Below, piece by piece: positions 51,433 to 60,065 of a DNA stretch of 64,000 nucleotides. Positions within the stretch are counted from its first letter, which is position 1. The number at the start of each line of letters is the position of its first letter. The stretch covers positions 25,477-89,476 of the forward strand of contig JAHZBA010000009.1 of NCBI GenBank assembly GCA_019423635.1, written 5' to 3'. The notes under the pieces were generated by a model. It was not told where the DNA came from. It was given only the letters and a program-made list of their open reading frames with translations, and did no database searches. A program made the translations under genes and the position numbers. The DNA comes from Clostridiales bacterium (GTDB taxonomy: Bacteria; Bacillota; Clostridia; Oscillospirales; Oscillospiraceae).

Positions 51433-51526
51433 CTTCAAATCTTCCTTTTCCTTCAAAAATCAACTCCCGGCAGAACCGCCGGGGCCGCGGAGAGGCGAAA
51501 AAAACGCGCTCTCGCTGACAGGTGTT

Positions 51527-51555
51527 ACCTTACCACTCCCGCCGGAAGTTGTCAA
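51527..51555 (-). promoter_or_regulatory. Promoter of the amino-acid ABC operon
   Basis: On the minus strand TTGACA (51550-51555), a 17-nt spacer and TAAGGT (51527-51532), about 95 nt before the binding-protein start. Confidence 0.65.
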
Positions 51556-51784
51556 TACTTTCTCAAATGTCATGCATAAGTATTTTCCCGTTTTCTCCAC
51601 AATGACGAAAAATTATCCGATTTCTCCAACCTTTCCCGGCATTTTTGTTTTTCCTCTCCGGCCCGATATGTATATTTTATTGTATATATTCAATTCCGCC
51701 GTCCCGGACTCCGGTGCCGGCCGGTCCGCCCCAAACCCGTACCCGTCCAGGGCGCATCCACGCGGCCTCCGACGCATAAAAAAG

Positions 51785-51816
51785 GGGGCCGAACCGTCCA
51801 CAGACGGTTCGGCCCC
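51785..51816. terminator. Bidirectional terminator
   Basis: GGGGCCGAACCGTC (51785-51798) and its exact complement (51803-51816), 4-nt loop, with A5 on the left and T7 shortly to the right. It ends the leftward glycosidase-like gene. The roughly 230 bp to its left show no gene. Confidence 0.85.
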
Positions 51817-51827
51817 TTCGGTTTTTT

Positions 51828-52895
51828 TCAGGACTCCTGCGGCAAAATCAGGCAGCCCTCCGCGCCCGCGGCCTGGGCCTCCAGTGCCAGCTCCGGCACA
51901 AAGTCCGTGGTCTCACTGGCGGCCGTCACCGCTGCGGCCAGGGTCTCCGCCGGGGCCTCCGGGGTGAGGACATAGATCCGGTCCACCAGCGGGGCGATCC
52001 TGGCGAGATCCAGCCCGGCCGTCTCATCGGGCCCGCCTGTCACCACCGCCTCCGGCAGCTCAATGGAGAGCAGGATCTCATAGGGCTCCAGGGCCGTCCG
52101 CAGGGACTGGAGCAGCGCCGCCACATTGTCGCTGAGGACCTCCTCCCCGGTGTAGGCGATCTTATGGATCTTTCCCTCCGTGGGGTAGGAGACGTCTGTC
52201 AGCAGCAGCTCGTCAAAGCCCAGGGCCGCCGCCTCCAGCGCCAGGGCGGTGAGAAACTCCACGGTTCCGGGCTTGGCGGGGTCCAGCCAGGTGTGGTTAT
52301 TGCCGTCGTAGAAGATATACCCGCCGGTATTCTTGAGGCCCATATCCGTCACATTGACCCGGGCCGTCACCGGGTCCAGCAGACAGGCCAGGCGCGCGAT
52401 GCTCCCCAGTTCCTTTTCACCGCCGGTGATCTCCGCCAGAACCTCTCCGGTATCCGCCGCCACCTTCACCGCCTGGGGCAGAGCGGCGCCGGAGTCAAAA
52501 TAGACCTTGCCGTCGGCGTCCTTCAGAGTCACCGCCGCCGCGTTATAGGGCACCACGGAGCTCAAAAGCGCCCCGCCCGCCGCCGCGGTCCAGCCCTCCC
52601 GGGTGATGGGCCCTGCCGCCATGGAGAAGGCCTGCACGGGAGGCGGCCCCGGCGGCTCCTGAATCACCAGATCCAGCTGCGGTTCCTCCTCCGGAACCTG
52701 CGGCTCCTCAGGCGGCTCCTCCCTCTGCCAGGGGATCTCCAGATGGGGGACCCCCCTCTCGTCAAAGACGATATGCTCCTGCAAAACGATGAAGGCCGCC
52801 GCGGCCAGAATTACCAGGCACAGCAGGATTGCCAGGAAGACTTTTAGCTTGGACCCCCGGCCCCGGTAGCTGTGATATCCCTTGGCGCTGGCCAT
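51828..52895 (-). CDS. Membrane-anchored putative glycoside hydrolase (DUF4015-like)
   Basis: 355 aa. A cytosolic basic N-terminus, one TM (VFLAILLCLVILAAAAFIVL), a Pro/Glu linker, then a domain with YIFYDGNNHTWLDP and FDELLLTDVSYPTEGKIHKI, the pattern of the DUF4015 putative glycosidase family (TIM-barrel fold). The domain would face the outside. Catalytic residues are not established for the family. GGGAGGG lies 8 nt before ATG 52895. Confidence 0.72.
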   Translation of the reverse strand: MASAKGYHSYRGRGSKLKVFLAILLCLVILAAAAFIVLQEHIVFDERGVPHLEIPWQREEPPEEPQVPEEEPQLDLVIQEPPGPPPVQAFSMAAGPITREGWTAAAGGALLSSVVPYNAAAVTLKDADGKVYFDSGAALPQAVKVAADTGEVLAEITGGEKELGSIARLACLLDPVTARVNVTDMGLKNTGGYIFYDGNNHTWLDPAKPGTVEFLTALALEAAALGFDELLLTDVSYPTEGKIHKIAYTGEEVLSDNVAALLQSLRTALEPYEILLSIELPEAVVTGGPDETAGLDLARIAPLVDRIYVLTPEAPAETLAAAVTAASETTDFVPELALEAQAAGAEGCLILPQES

Positions 52896-53050
52896 GTCCA
52901 GTCCCTCCCGTCTTCTGTATGATCTCTATATTATATACACTCTTCCGTCAAAAATCAATCCATCGACAGTTTTCGACACGAAAACCCGCCGAAACGGCGC
53001 CGAGCCCCGCCGGCCGAACTGCGCAGGCCCCCGCGGCGCCGGACAGGCCC

Positions 53051-53860
53051 TTACAGCGCGTGCCAGACGGGCCGCATCCGCTCAAAGGTGCAAAAGCGGG
53101 GGAAGCCGCACTGGCGCAGAAGCTCCTGCCGCTCCCGGATGGCACAGCCCAGGTCCCGGCGCCGGTGGGCATCGCTGCCCAGGGTGATGATCTCGCCGCC
53201 GAGGCGGCGGTACATCCGGAGCCATTTCTCATCCGGCAGGGGCGTGTGGCCCCGGTTGGTGTTCAGCTCAATCCCGCAGCCTCGCTCGATCAGCATCCGG
53301 AAGATCTCCTCCATCTCCGATTCAAAGCCGTCAAAGGTCAGCTGAAACCCCCGGTTCTCGTTGAGATAGCGCAGGGGCAGCGTGGCGTGGCCCAGTACGG
53401 AGAACTTTCCCCACTGCACCAGCTTTCGCACCTGCCCCAGGTAGTCGGCGATTCCCTCCCGGGCTGCGGCCTCGTCGGCCGGGTCGAAGAAGTAGAGGTC
53501 CTCGCCGCCGTAACGCTCCGAGAGCATGTGGATGGAGCCGATGAGAAAATCCAGCGGCGGGGCCTGGGCCAGCAGCCGCTCCGTGTTCTCCACGTTCCAG
53601 GGGACATCCCCCAGCTCCACCCCCAGACGCAGCTGCATCCGGTCTCCCAGCGCCTCCCGGGCCTCCTGAAAGTCCGCCGCCAGCCCCTCCCAGTCGTAGC
53701 GCTTCCGGGGCGCGGTGCTGCCCCACTCCAGTGGCTCCATGTGGTCGGTGAAGCAGATCTCGTCCAGACCCGCCGCCAGGGCGGCCTCGGCCATCTCCTT
53801 CATGGAACGGCCGGCGTCCGGAGAGATGCGGCTATGGGTGTGGTAGTCTGCAAGATACAA
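53051..53860 (-). CDS. PHP-domain histidinol-phosphatase (HisJ family)
   Basis: About 269 aa. PHP motifs: YLADYHTHSRISPDAG (motif I), CFTDHMEP, IGSIHML, GHATLP, GIELNTNRGHTPLP and LGSDAHRR, which bind a trinuclear metal centre. HisJ-type enzymes remove phosphate from histidinol phosphate in histidine synthesis; no other his gene is near, so another phosphate ester is possible. TTG 53860 follows GAGGTG at good spacing, while GTG 53869 overlaps that site. Confidence 0.85.
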   Translation of the reverse strand: MYLADYHTHSRISPDAGRSMKEMAEAALAAGLDEICFTDHMEPLEWGSTAPRKRYDWEGLAADFQEAREALGDRMQLRLGVELGDVPWNVENTERLLAQAPPLDFLIGSIHMLSERYGGEDLYFFDPADEAAAREGIADYLGQVRKLVQWGKFSVLGHATLPLRYLNENRGFQLTFDGFESEMEEIFRMLIERGCGIELNTNRGHTPLPDEKWLRMYRRLGGEIITLGSDAHRRRDLGCAIRERQELLRQCGFPRFCTFERMRPVWHAL

Positions 53861-53980
53861 AATGCTCACCTCTTGATCTGGTTCCCCTGGGATTCCCGAT
53901 GTCCCGCGGGGGCGGAGCTCATCCGCCCGTTCTATGGGAGATCCGGAGCTTCCGGGGAGACGGGCGGCTGATAGCCGCCC

Positions 53981-55114
53981 CTACTTCTTGAACTTCTTGA
54001 AGAACTTCTTCCGCTCCTCGTAGTTGTTGTCCCCTACGCTCTCGGCGAACTTCTTCAGCGCCTCCTTCTGCTCCCGGTTCAGGTTCCGGGGCGTCTCGAT
54101 GTAGACAGTGACATACTGGTCTCCCCGGCCCCGGCCGTTGATGGCGGGAATCCCCTTGCCCTTGAGGCGGAAGGTGGTGCCCGACTGCGTCCCCTCCGGC
54201 AGGTCGTACTTCACCTTGCCGTCAATGGTGGGGATCTCCAGCTCCGCCCCCAGCACCGCCTGGGCAAAGGTGATGGGCGCCTCGCACAACACGCTGGTGC
54301 CCTCCCGGCGGAACAGCTCGTGGGGCCGGACGGTGATGGTAATCAGCAGATCGCCGGTGGGCCCGCCGTTCTTGCCGGCGTTGCCCTGTCCCCGGATGGA
54401 GATGGTCTGGCCGTTGTCGATGCCCGCGGGGATGCTGGCCTTGATGGTCTTGCGCCTTCGCACCGCCCCGGTGCCCTTGCAGTCCGGGCAGGGCTGGCGG
54501 ATGATCTTGCCCTTGCCGCCGCAGGCGGAGCAGGGCGTGGTGGTGGCGAAAACCCCCATGGGCGTCTGCCGCCGGGACTGGACCTGCCCGGTGCCGTGGC
54601 AGACGGAGCAGGTCTCCGGCGCGGCGCCGGCGGCGCAGCCGCTGCCGTGGCAGGTGCCGCAGGGCTCCGTCCGGTCCACGCTGACCTCCTTCTCGCAGCC
54701 GAAGGCGGCCTCCTCAAAGCTGATGGCCAGGGACAGCCGGATGCTCTCCCCCCGCTGGGGGGCGTTGGGATTGGTCCTCCGGCCGCCGAAGCCGCCGCCG
54801 AAGAAGCTGCCGAAGATGTCCCCCAGGTCCCCAAAATCAAAGCTGCCGTCAAACCCGCCGCCGGCGCCTCCGCCGTAGCTGGGGTCCACGCCGGCAAAGC
54901 CGAACTGGTCGTAGCGGGCCTTCTTGTCCGGGTCGGAGAGGATCTCATAGGCCTCGTTGACCTCCTTGAACTTCTCCTCCGCCTCTTTGTTGTCCGGGTT
55001 CAGGTCCGGGTGATACTGCCGGGCCAGCTTCTTATAGGCCTTTTTAATTTCGTCCTCCGACGCGCCCTTGGCCACGCCCAGGACTTCATAATAGTCACGT
55101 TTTTGCTCAGCCAT
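53981..55114 (-). CDS. dnaJ: Chaperone protein DnaJ
   Basis: 377 aa type I DnaJ: J domain with HPD (ARQYHPDLNPDNKEAEEKF), Gly/Phe region (GGGAGGGFDGSFDFGD), four CxxCxGxG zinc repeats (CGTCHGSG, CSVCHGTG, CSACGGKG, CPDCKGTG) and the C-terminal substrate domain. It delivers unfolded clients to DnaK and stimulates its ATPase. GGAGGA lies 6 nt before ATG 55114. Last gene of the CIRCE-controlled operon. Confidence 0.97.
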   Translation of the reverse strand: MAEQKRDYYEVLGVAKGASEDEIKKAYKKLARQYHPDLNPDNKEAEEKFKEVNEAYEILSDPDKKARYDQFGFAGVDPSYGGGAGGGFDGSFDFGDLGDIFGSFFGGGFGGRRTNPNAPQRGESIRLSLAISFEEAAFGCEKEVSVDRTEPCGTCHGSGCAAGAAPETCSVCHGTGQVQSRRQTPMGVFATTTPCSACGGKGKIIRQPCPDCKGTGAVRRRKTIKASIPAGIDNGQTISIRGQGNAGKNGGPTGDLLITITVRPHELFRREGTSVLCEAPITFAQAVLGAELEIPTIDGKVKYDLPEGTQSGTTFRLKGKGIPAINGRGRGDQYVTVYIETPRNLNREQKEALKKFAESVGDNNYEERKKFFKKFKK

Positions 55115-55129
55115 GGCTTCCTCCACTGA

Positions 55130-55200
55130 ATCAGGAATTAGGAATGAGGCATTCTCCTGAAACAGGCCAATTCCTAATTCCTCATTCCTAATTCCTCATT
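55130..55200. repeat. Short inverted repeat unit between dnaJ and dnaK
   Basis: AATTAGGAATGAGG (about 55136-55149) and its complements CCTAATTCCTCATTCCTAATT (55175-55195) form a palindromic unit. A similar unit lies between dnaK and grpE (57148-57230). Such AATTCCTCATTCC palindromes recur within Clostridia genomes; here they may shape mRNA processing in the operon. Confidence 0.7.
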
Positions 55201-55261
55201 GAATCCGTAACGCCGTTCAATGGGGCGGAGAAATTCCCCGTCCCATTGAGCGCAGTCTCCC

Positions 55262-57109
55262 TTACTTGTTCTGGTCGTCCTCGTCCACGACCTTGTAGTC
55301 GGCATCATAGTACTGTCCCTGCGCCTCGCCGCTCTGGGCGCCGGCGTCGGGTCCGGGCTGGGCCGCTCCCTGGGGATTGGCCTGCTGATAGAGCTTCTCG
55401 CTCACGGCGTAGAAGGCCTGCTGGAGCGCCTCGGTGTCGGCCTTGATGGCGGCGGTGTCAGTGCCCTTCAGGGTCTCCTTCAGCTTGTCGAGGGCCGCCT
55501 GGACCTGGTTCTTGTCGCCCTCGGGGATCTTGTCGCCCATCTCCGCCAGGGTCTTCTCACTCTGGTAGACCATCTGGTCGGCCTGGTTGCGGGTCTCCAC
55601 TTCCTCCTTGAGCTTCTTGTCCTCCGCGGCGTACTGCTCCGCCTCCTTCACGGCCTTTTCAATGTCCTCCTTGCTCATGTTGGAGGAGGAGGTGATGGTG
55701 ATGTGCTGCTCCTGGCCGGTGCCCAGGTCCTTGGCGGAGACGTTGACGATGCCGTTGGCGTCGATATCGAAGGTCACCTCGATCTGGGGCACGCCCCGGC
55801 GGGCCGGCGCGATGCCGTCCAGGTGGAAGCGGCCCAGGCTCTTGTTGGCGGCGGCCATCTCCCGCTCACCCTGGAGGACGTTGACCTCCACGCTGGTCTG
55901 GTTGTCGGCGGCGGTGGAGAACACCTGGCTCTTCTTCACAGGGATGGTGGTGTTGCGGTCAATGAGCTTCGTGCACACGCCGCCGTAGGTCTCGATACCC
56001 AGGGACAGCGGCGTCACGTCCAGCAGCAAAAGGCCCTTCACGTCGCCGGTGAGGACGCCGGCCTGGAGCGCCGCGCCCATGGCCACGCACTCGTCGGGGT
56101 TGATGCCCTTGAAGGGGTCGCTGCCGGTGAAGTTCTTCACGGCCTCCTGCACGGCGGGAATCCGGCTGGAGCCGCCCACCATCAGCACCTTGCTCAGATC
56201 GGAGGGCTTGAGCCCCGCGTCGCTCATGGCCTGGCGCACAGGGCCCATGGTGGCGTCCACCAGGTGGCTGGTGAGTTCGTTGAACTTGGCCCGGGTCAAC
56301 GTCACGTCCAGGTGCTTGGGGCCGGTGGCGTCGGCGGTGATATAGGGCAGGTTGATGTTGGAGGTGGTGACGCCGGAGAGCTCGATCTTGGCCTTCTCGG
56401 CGGCCTCCTTGAGGCGCTGCATGGCCACCTTGTCGGCGGAGAGATCCACGCCGTCGGTGCGCTTGAACTCACTGACCAGCCACTTCATGACGCACTCGTC
56501 GAAGTCGTCGCCGCCCAGGCGGTTGTTGCCGGCGGTGGCCAGGACCTCGATGACGCCGTCGTCAATGTCCAGGATGGAGACGTCGAAGGTGCCGCCGCCC
56601 AGGTCGTAGACCATGATCTTCTGGGCCTGCTCCTTGTCCACGCCGTAGGCCAGGGCCGCGGCGGTGGGCTCGTTGATGATGCGCTTGACCTCCAGACCCG
56701 CGATCTTGCCGGCGTCCTTGGTGGCCTGGCGCTGGGAGTCGGTGAAGTAGGCGGGGACGGTGATGACCGCCTCGGTGACGGTGCCGCCCAGGTAGCTCTC
56801 GGCGTCGGCCTTGAGCTTCTGGAGGATCATGGCACTGATCTCCTGGGGGGTGTAGTTCTTGCCGTCAATGCCCACCTTGTGGTCGCTGCCCATCTCCCGC
56901 TTGATGGAGGAGATGGTGCGGTCGGGGTTCGTGATGGCCTGACGCTTGGCCACCTGTCCCACCATCCGCTCGCCGTTTTTGGAGAAGGCCACGACGGACG
57001 GCGTGGTGCGGTTGCCCTCGGCGTTGGCGATGACGACCGCCTCGCCGCCCTCCATGACGGCCACACAGGAATTGGTGGTTCCAAGATCAATACCGATTAC
57101 CTTAGACAT
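55262..57109 (-). CDS. dnaK: Chaperone protein DnaK (Hsp70)
   Basis: 615 aa. Hsp70 signatures: VIGIDLGTTNSCVAV, VYDLGGGTFDVSILD and VLMVGGSSRIPAVQEAV; substrate domain with DVTPLSLGIETYGG; acidic C-terminal end. It lacks the 24-residue insertion of Gram-negative DnaK after GVDK-type motif, as in Firmicutes. ATG 57109 with AGGAGG at 8 nt. ATP-driven holding and folding of clients with DnaJ and GrpE. Confidence 0.98.
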   Translation of the reverse strand: MSKVIGIDLGTTNSCVAVMEGGEAVVIANAEGNRTTPSVVAFSKNGERMVGQVAKRQAITNPDRTISSIKREMGSDHKVGIDGKNYTPQEISAMILQKLKADAESYLGGTVTEAVITVPAYFTDSQRQATKDAGKIAGLEVKRIINEPTAAALAYGVDKEQAQKIMVYDLGGGTFDVSILDIDDGVIEVLATAGNNRLGGDDFDECVMKWLVSEFKRTDGVDLSADKVAMQRLKEAAEKAKIELSGVTTSNINLPYITADATGPKHLDVTLTRAKFNELTSHLVDATMGPVRQAMSDAGLKPSDLSKVLMVGGSSRIPAVQEAVKNFTGSDPFKGINPDECVAMGAALQAGVLTGDVKGLLLLDVTPLSLGIETYGGVCTKLIDRNTTIPVKKSQVFSTAADNQTSVEVNVLQGEREMAAANKSLGRFHLDGIAPARRGVPQIEVTFDIDANGIVNVSAKDLGTGQEQHITITSSSNMSKEDIEKAVKEAEQYAAEDKKLKEEVETRNQADQMVYQSEKTLAEMGDKIPEGDKNQVQAALDKLKETLKGTDTAAIKADTEALQQAFYAVSEKLYQQANPQGAAQPGPDAGAQSGEAQGQYYDADYKVVDEDDQNK

Positions 57110-57147
57110 GATAAAAGCCTCCTGTATATCGAATAAAATAGTTCTTT

Positions 57148-57230
57148 TCATGAGGAATTAGGAATGAGGAATTGGGAATTTTTGGGGTATGGGAATCATT
57201 CCTCATTCCTGACTCCTAATTCCTAATTGT
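57148..57230. repeat. Short inverted repeat unit between dnaK and grpE
   Basis: GAGGAATTAGGAATGAGG (57151-57168) and its near-complement (about 57201-57227) bracket a GGGAATTTTTGGGG core. Same family as 55130-55200. Confidence 0.7.
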
Positions 57231-57242
57231 TCCAGCCGCGAA

Positions 57243-57830
57243 TCAATTTGCCACTTGAACAATGGCGTGCCGGATCACCTTGTCCCCCAGCTGGAAGCCC
57301 GCCTGAAGCACCTGGGCCACCGTATTCTCCCCCAGATTCTCATCGTCGATGTGCATCACCGCGTTGTGCTTTTCCGGGTCAAAGGGCTGGCCCTGGGCCT
57401 CGATCTCCGTCACGCCCAGGTTCTTCAGGATCTCCTGATACTGGTGGAAAATCATCTCCAGGCCCTTCTTGTGGGGAGAATCGTCGTCGCCCTCCATGCG
57501 CACGGCCCGCTCCAGGTTGTCGTAGACCGCCAAGAAGGCCTTCACCGTATCCGCCTTGGCGTCCTGGTAGAGGGCGTCCTTTTCCTTGGCGGTGCGCTTG
57601 CGGTAGTTGTCGTACTCCGCCGCCAGGCGGGCAAACTGATCCTTCACGGTGTCCAGCTGCTTCAACGCCTCTTCCACCTGCTGGGCCTGCTCCTGGGTCA
57701 GGGTGCAGCCCTTCTTCTTTTTCGGCGGCTTTTTCTCCTTCGCCTCGGGAGCCGCCTCCTCCACAGGCTCCGCCCGGGTCTCCTGGACCTCCTCCGGAAC
57801 CTCCTGAAACTCCTTGTTCTCTTCGCTCAT
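57243..57830 (-). CDS. grpE: Nucleotide exchange factor GrpE
   Basis: 195 aa. An acidic N-terminus (SEENKEFQEVPEEVQE), the long helical region with RLAAEYDNYRKRTAKEKD, and the C-terminal beta domain ending in GFQLGDKVIRHAIVQVAN. It drives ADP release from DnaK. Its ATG overlaps the hrcA stop by 4 bp. Confidence 0.97.
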   Translation of the reverse strand: MSEENKEFQEVPEEVQETRAEPVEEAAPEAKEKKPPKKKKGCTLTQEQAQQVEEALKQLDTVKDQFARLAAEYDNYRKRTAKEKDALYQDAKADTVKAFLAVYDNLERAVRMEGDDDSPHKKGLEMIFHQYQEILKNLGVTEIEAQGQPFDPEKHNAVMHIDDENLGENTVAQVLQAGFQLGDKVIRHAIVQVAN

Positions 57831-58873
57831 TCCTTCGTATCCTCCTTCGGGGGTAGTTCCTGTTTTCCGAACAGCCGCGTCAGCCCGTCGGCAAAGCCGG
57901 AAAGCCGCGCGGCCACCGTGGCATAATCCATGCGGGTGGGGCCGATCACGCCGATGAGACCCCGCATATCGTCTCCAATATCATAGCTGGCCACCACCAC
58001 GCTGGTGTCCTGCAGGGCCTCGCTGACGTTCTCCGGCCCGATCAGGATCTGCATGGGGCCGTCCTCCGGCATGGGCAGGGCCTCCTTGCCGTCGGCCAGA
58101 AAGCTCATGAGCTGATGGGCCTTGTCGGCATCCCGGAACTCCGGCAGCTTCAAAAGCTCCCTGGCCCCGGCGGTGATCACCTCCCGGTGCCCCGCCTCCT
58201 CCAGGCTGTCCGCCGCGTAGGACACGGTCTGACTCAGCAGCAAAAACGCCTCCGGCGGCACCTGCTCCGCCACATTCATCAGCCGCAGGCTCATCTCCTG
58301 GGAGGAGATCCCCGTGAAGTGGGTGTTCAGCAGATTCACCAGCACCGGCAGCTGCTCCCGCTCCACCTTCAGCTGCATCCGCAGCAGCTGGCTGCGGACC
58401 CGGCTGCTGCTGAGCATCACCACCACGATGCAGCTGCCCTCGTCCACCGGCAGCAGCTCATAGCGCTGCACCGTCAATTTGGCGCGGCTGGCGGCGGTGA
58501 CATAGGTGGGGTAGTTCACAAAGGATGACGCCGCCCGGCCCGCCTGGGAGATCACCCGGTCCAGCTCCTCCAGCTTGATCTGGAGAGCCTGGTTGATCTT
58601 CTCCGTCTCGCTGAGGGTCAGCTTCTGCTGCTCCATCAGCTCGTTGACATACAGCCGGTAACCCTTGGGGGCGGGAATCCGCCCGGCGGAGGTGTGGGGC
58701 TGCTCCAGATAGCCCATCTCCACCAGATCCGCCAGCTCATTGCGGATGGTGGCGGAGCTGACGCTGCCGCCCATCCGTCCGGCAATGGCCTTGGAGCCCA
58801 CCGGCTCGGCGGTGTGGATGTAACCCTCCACCACCGCCTTCAGGATCTGCCTCTTTCGCTCTGTCAGCTCCAC
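57827..58873 (-). CDS. hrcA: Heat-inducible transcription repressor HrcA
   Basis: 348 aa. Winged helix at the N-terminus (ELTERKRQILKAVVEGYI, SVSSATIRNELADLVEMGY, TSAGRIPAPKGYRLY) and the HrcA dimer and C-terminal domains, ending with IGVIGPTRMDYATVAARL. The start is GTG 58873, 9 nt after GGAGG; longer frames would run through the CIRCE element and are excluded. First gene of hrcA-grpE-dnaK-dnaJ; it represses its own operon at CIRCE. Confidence 0.96.
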   Translation of the reverse strand: MELTERKRQILKAVVEGYIHTAEPVGSKAIAGRMGGSVSSATIRNELADLVEMGYLEQPHTSAGRIPAPKGYRLYVNELMEQQKLTLSETEKINQALQIKLEELDRVISQAGRAASSFVNYPTYVTAASRAKLTVQRYELLPVDEGSCIVVVMLSSSRVRSQLLRMQLKVEREQLPVLVNLLNTHFTGISSQEMSLRLMNVAEQVPPEAFLLLSQTVSYAADSLEEAGHREVITAGARELLKLPEFRDADKAHQLMSFLADGKEALPMPEDGPMQILIGPENVSEALQDTSVVVASYDIGDDMRGLIGVIGPTRMDYATVAARLSGFADGLTRLFGKQELPPKEDTKE

Positions 58874-58920
58874 GGACTCTCGCCTCCGGCCTCCGGCCGA
58901 CACTGCTGTGACCAGATGTG

Positions 58921-58980
58921 TTAGCACTCCATCTCCCGGAGTGCTAAACCGAGTTTACCACCCGCGGAAATCATTGTCAA
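58921..58980 (-). promoter_or_regulatory. CIRCE operator and promoter of the heat-shock operon
   Basis: Perfect CIRCE: TTAGCACTC (58921-58929), N9, GAGTGCTAA (58939-58947). Just upstream on the minus strand are TAAACT (58952-58957) and TTGACA (58975-58980) with a 17-nt spacer. HrcA bound to CIRCE would block transcription start. Confidence 0.97.
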
Positions 58981-59172
58981 TGGATGGATATAAACAAATT
59001 GTAAACAAACGTCCCCCAGTGCTTTGGCGTGTCTGGCGGAGGCGGTCCACCCACCGCCGGCGCCCTGCAAAAACGCCTGCCGGGCGGCAGAGGGAACCGC
59101 AGACCCGGGCGAGAGGCTCCGCTCCGCCCGCCAACCTGTTCTGCGGCTTCCTCCGCGGCGGCGGCAAGAAGA

Positions 59173-59195
59173 AAGAGCGCCCGACGGGCGCTCTT
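59173..59195 (-). terminator. Terminator of the ECF S-component gene
   Basis: AAGAGCGCCC and GGGCGCTCTT, 3-nt loop, followed on the minus strand by TTCTTCTT. Confidence 0.75.
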
Positions 59196-59233
59196 GCTCT
59201 GATCTCCTGATGAAATGCGGCGGTGTGGGGGAG

Positions 59234-59785
59234 TTACGCTACCAGCCGCTTCTGCTGGCGCAGCTTGGCAGTCAGGGGAATGGCCACGGTGGTGATGGCC
59301 ACGGCGGTCAGCATCCCCGAAGCAAAGCGGATGAGGGCGGAGCCAAACACCAGGGCGAAGGTATAGTAGCCATAGATCACGCTGTCCAGCCAGATGACGG
59401 CGGTGTTGGCGGCGGTGGTCAGAAGCCCCGCCGCCAGGCAGACGCCGTAGCACAGGGGGATGCGGGTGTGCAGGGGACGGTCCGTGCCCCGGAGTCCCCA
59501 GGCCGCCAGGCCAATGGTCAGACCACGCAGGGCCGGGGGGATCAGCCACAGCAGCGTGGTGGCGGTGAGGCCGTAGGGGCTGAGGAGCTGGGTGAAGAAC
59601 TCCCCGATCATCGCCGCCAGCGTGGCCTCCACGGGGCCGAACAGCAGCGCCCCCACCACCACGGGCAGGGAGTCAAAGGTGATGCGCAGGTTGCCGGGCA
59701 GCTGAATCTGCATCATGTTCAGCAGGAAGCTCAGGGCCGCCAGCATGGCGATCCAGCAAATTCTCCGGGCGTTGAATTTGAACAT
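59234..59785 (-). CDS. ECF transporter S component, folate-family-like
   Basis: 183 aa, six TM helices. ARRICWIAMLAALSFLLNMM and ITFDSLPVVVGALLFGPVEA followed by AAMIGEFFTQLLSPYG match the FolT/HMP-type substrate-binding subunits of energy-coupling-factor transporters. These use the shared EcfA/A'/T module encoded elsewhere. Substrate could be folate or another vitamin. ATG 59785 with AAGGAGG. It has a long leader (next entry). Confidence 0.82.
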   Translation of the reverse strand: MFKFNARRICWIAMLAALSFLLNMMQIQLPGNLRITFDSLPVVVGALLFGPVEATLAAMIGEFFTQLLSPYGLTATTLLWLIPPALRGLTIGLAAWGLRGTDRPLHTRIPLCYGVCLAAGLLTTAANTAVIWLDSVIYGYYTFALVFGSALIRFASGMLTAVAITTVAIPLTAKLRQQKRLVA

Positions 59786-59985
59786 AAAAAATCCTCCTTC
59801 TGTGATTGGCAGTCCGTATCGGAATGCCGCACAGAGGAGATCACCTGTGCGGCAGCGGGATGCGGAACACACACTGCAGACCTTCAGGCCGTCGCCCTGA
59901 TCCTTTCGTCCGAGAAACAACTCCCCGTCTTCCCGGCACTATTTCACACGTGTGTTCGTACTCTGCCTTTTCAAGAGACATCATA
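59786..59985 (-). promoter_or_regulatory. Promoter and structured leader of the ECF S-component gene
   Basis: TTGCAT (60003-60008), 17-nt spacer, TATGAT (59980-59985) on the minus strand start a leader of about 190 nt. The leader contains a hairpin CCGCACAG/CTGTGCGG close to the ribosome site and conserved-looking loops such as GGACGAAAGG. That arrangement suggests a vitamin riboswitch, but I cannot match it to a known class by eye. Confidence 0.5.
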
Positions 59986-60012
59986 CCACGTCAGTTTTGA
60001 AAATGCAAGAGA

Positions 60013-60046
60013 AAAATGCCCCGCATCCTTCGATGCAGGGCATTTT
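60013..60046 (-). terminator. Terminator of the rnf operon
   Basis: AAAATGCCCCGCATC pairs with GATGCAGGGCATTTT with one mismatch, and T-rich sequence follows on the minus strand. Confidence 0.8.
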
Positions 60047-60065
60047 CTTTCTCTCCGACCGGCGA

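Noticed and set aside
55703..57136. 477-codon plus-strand frame opposite dnaK
   Set aside because: Mirror of dnaK codons; Val/Gly/His/Leu-rich product with no recognisable fold.
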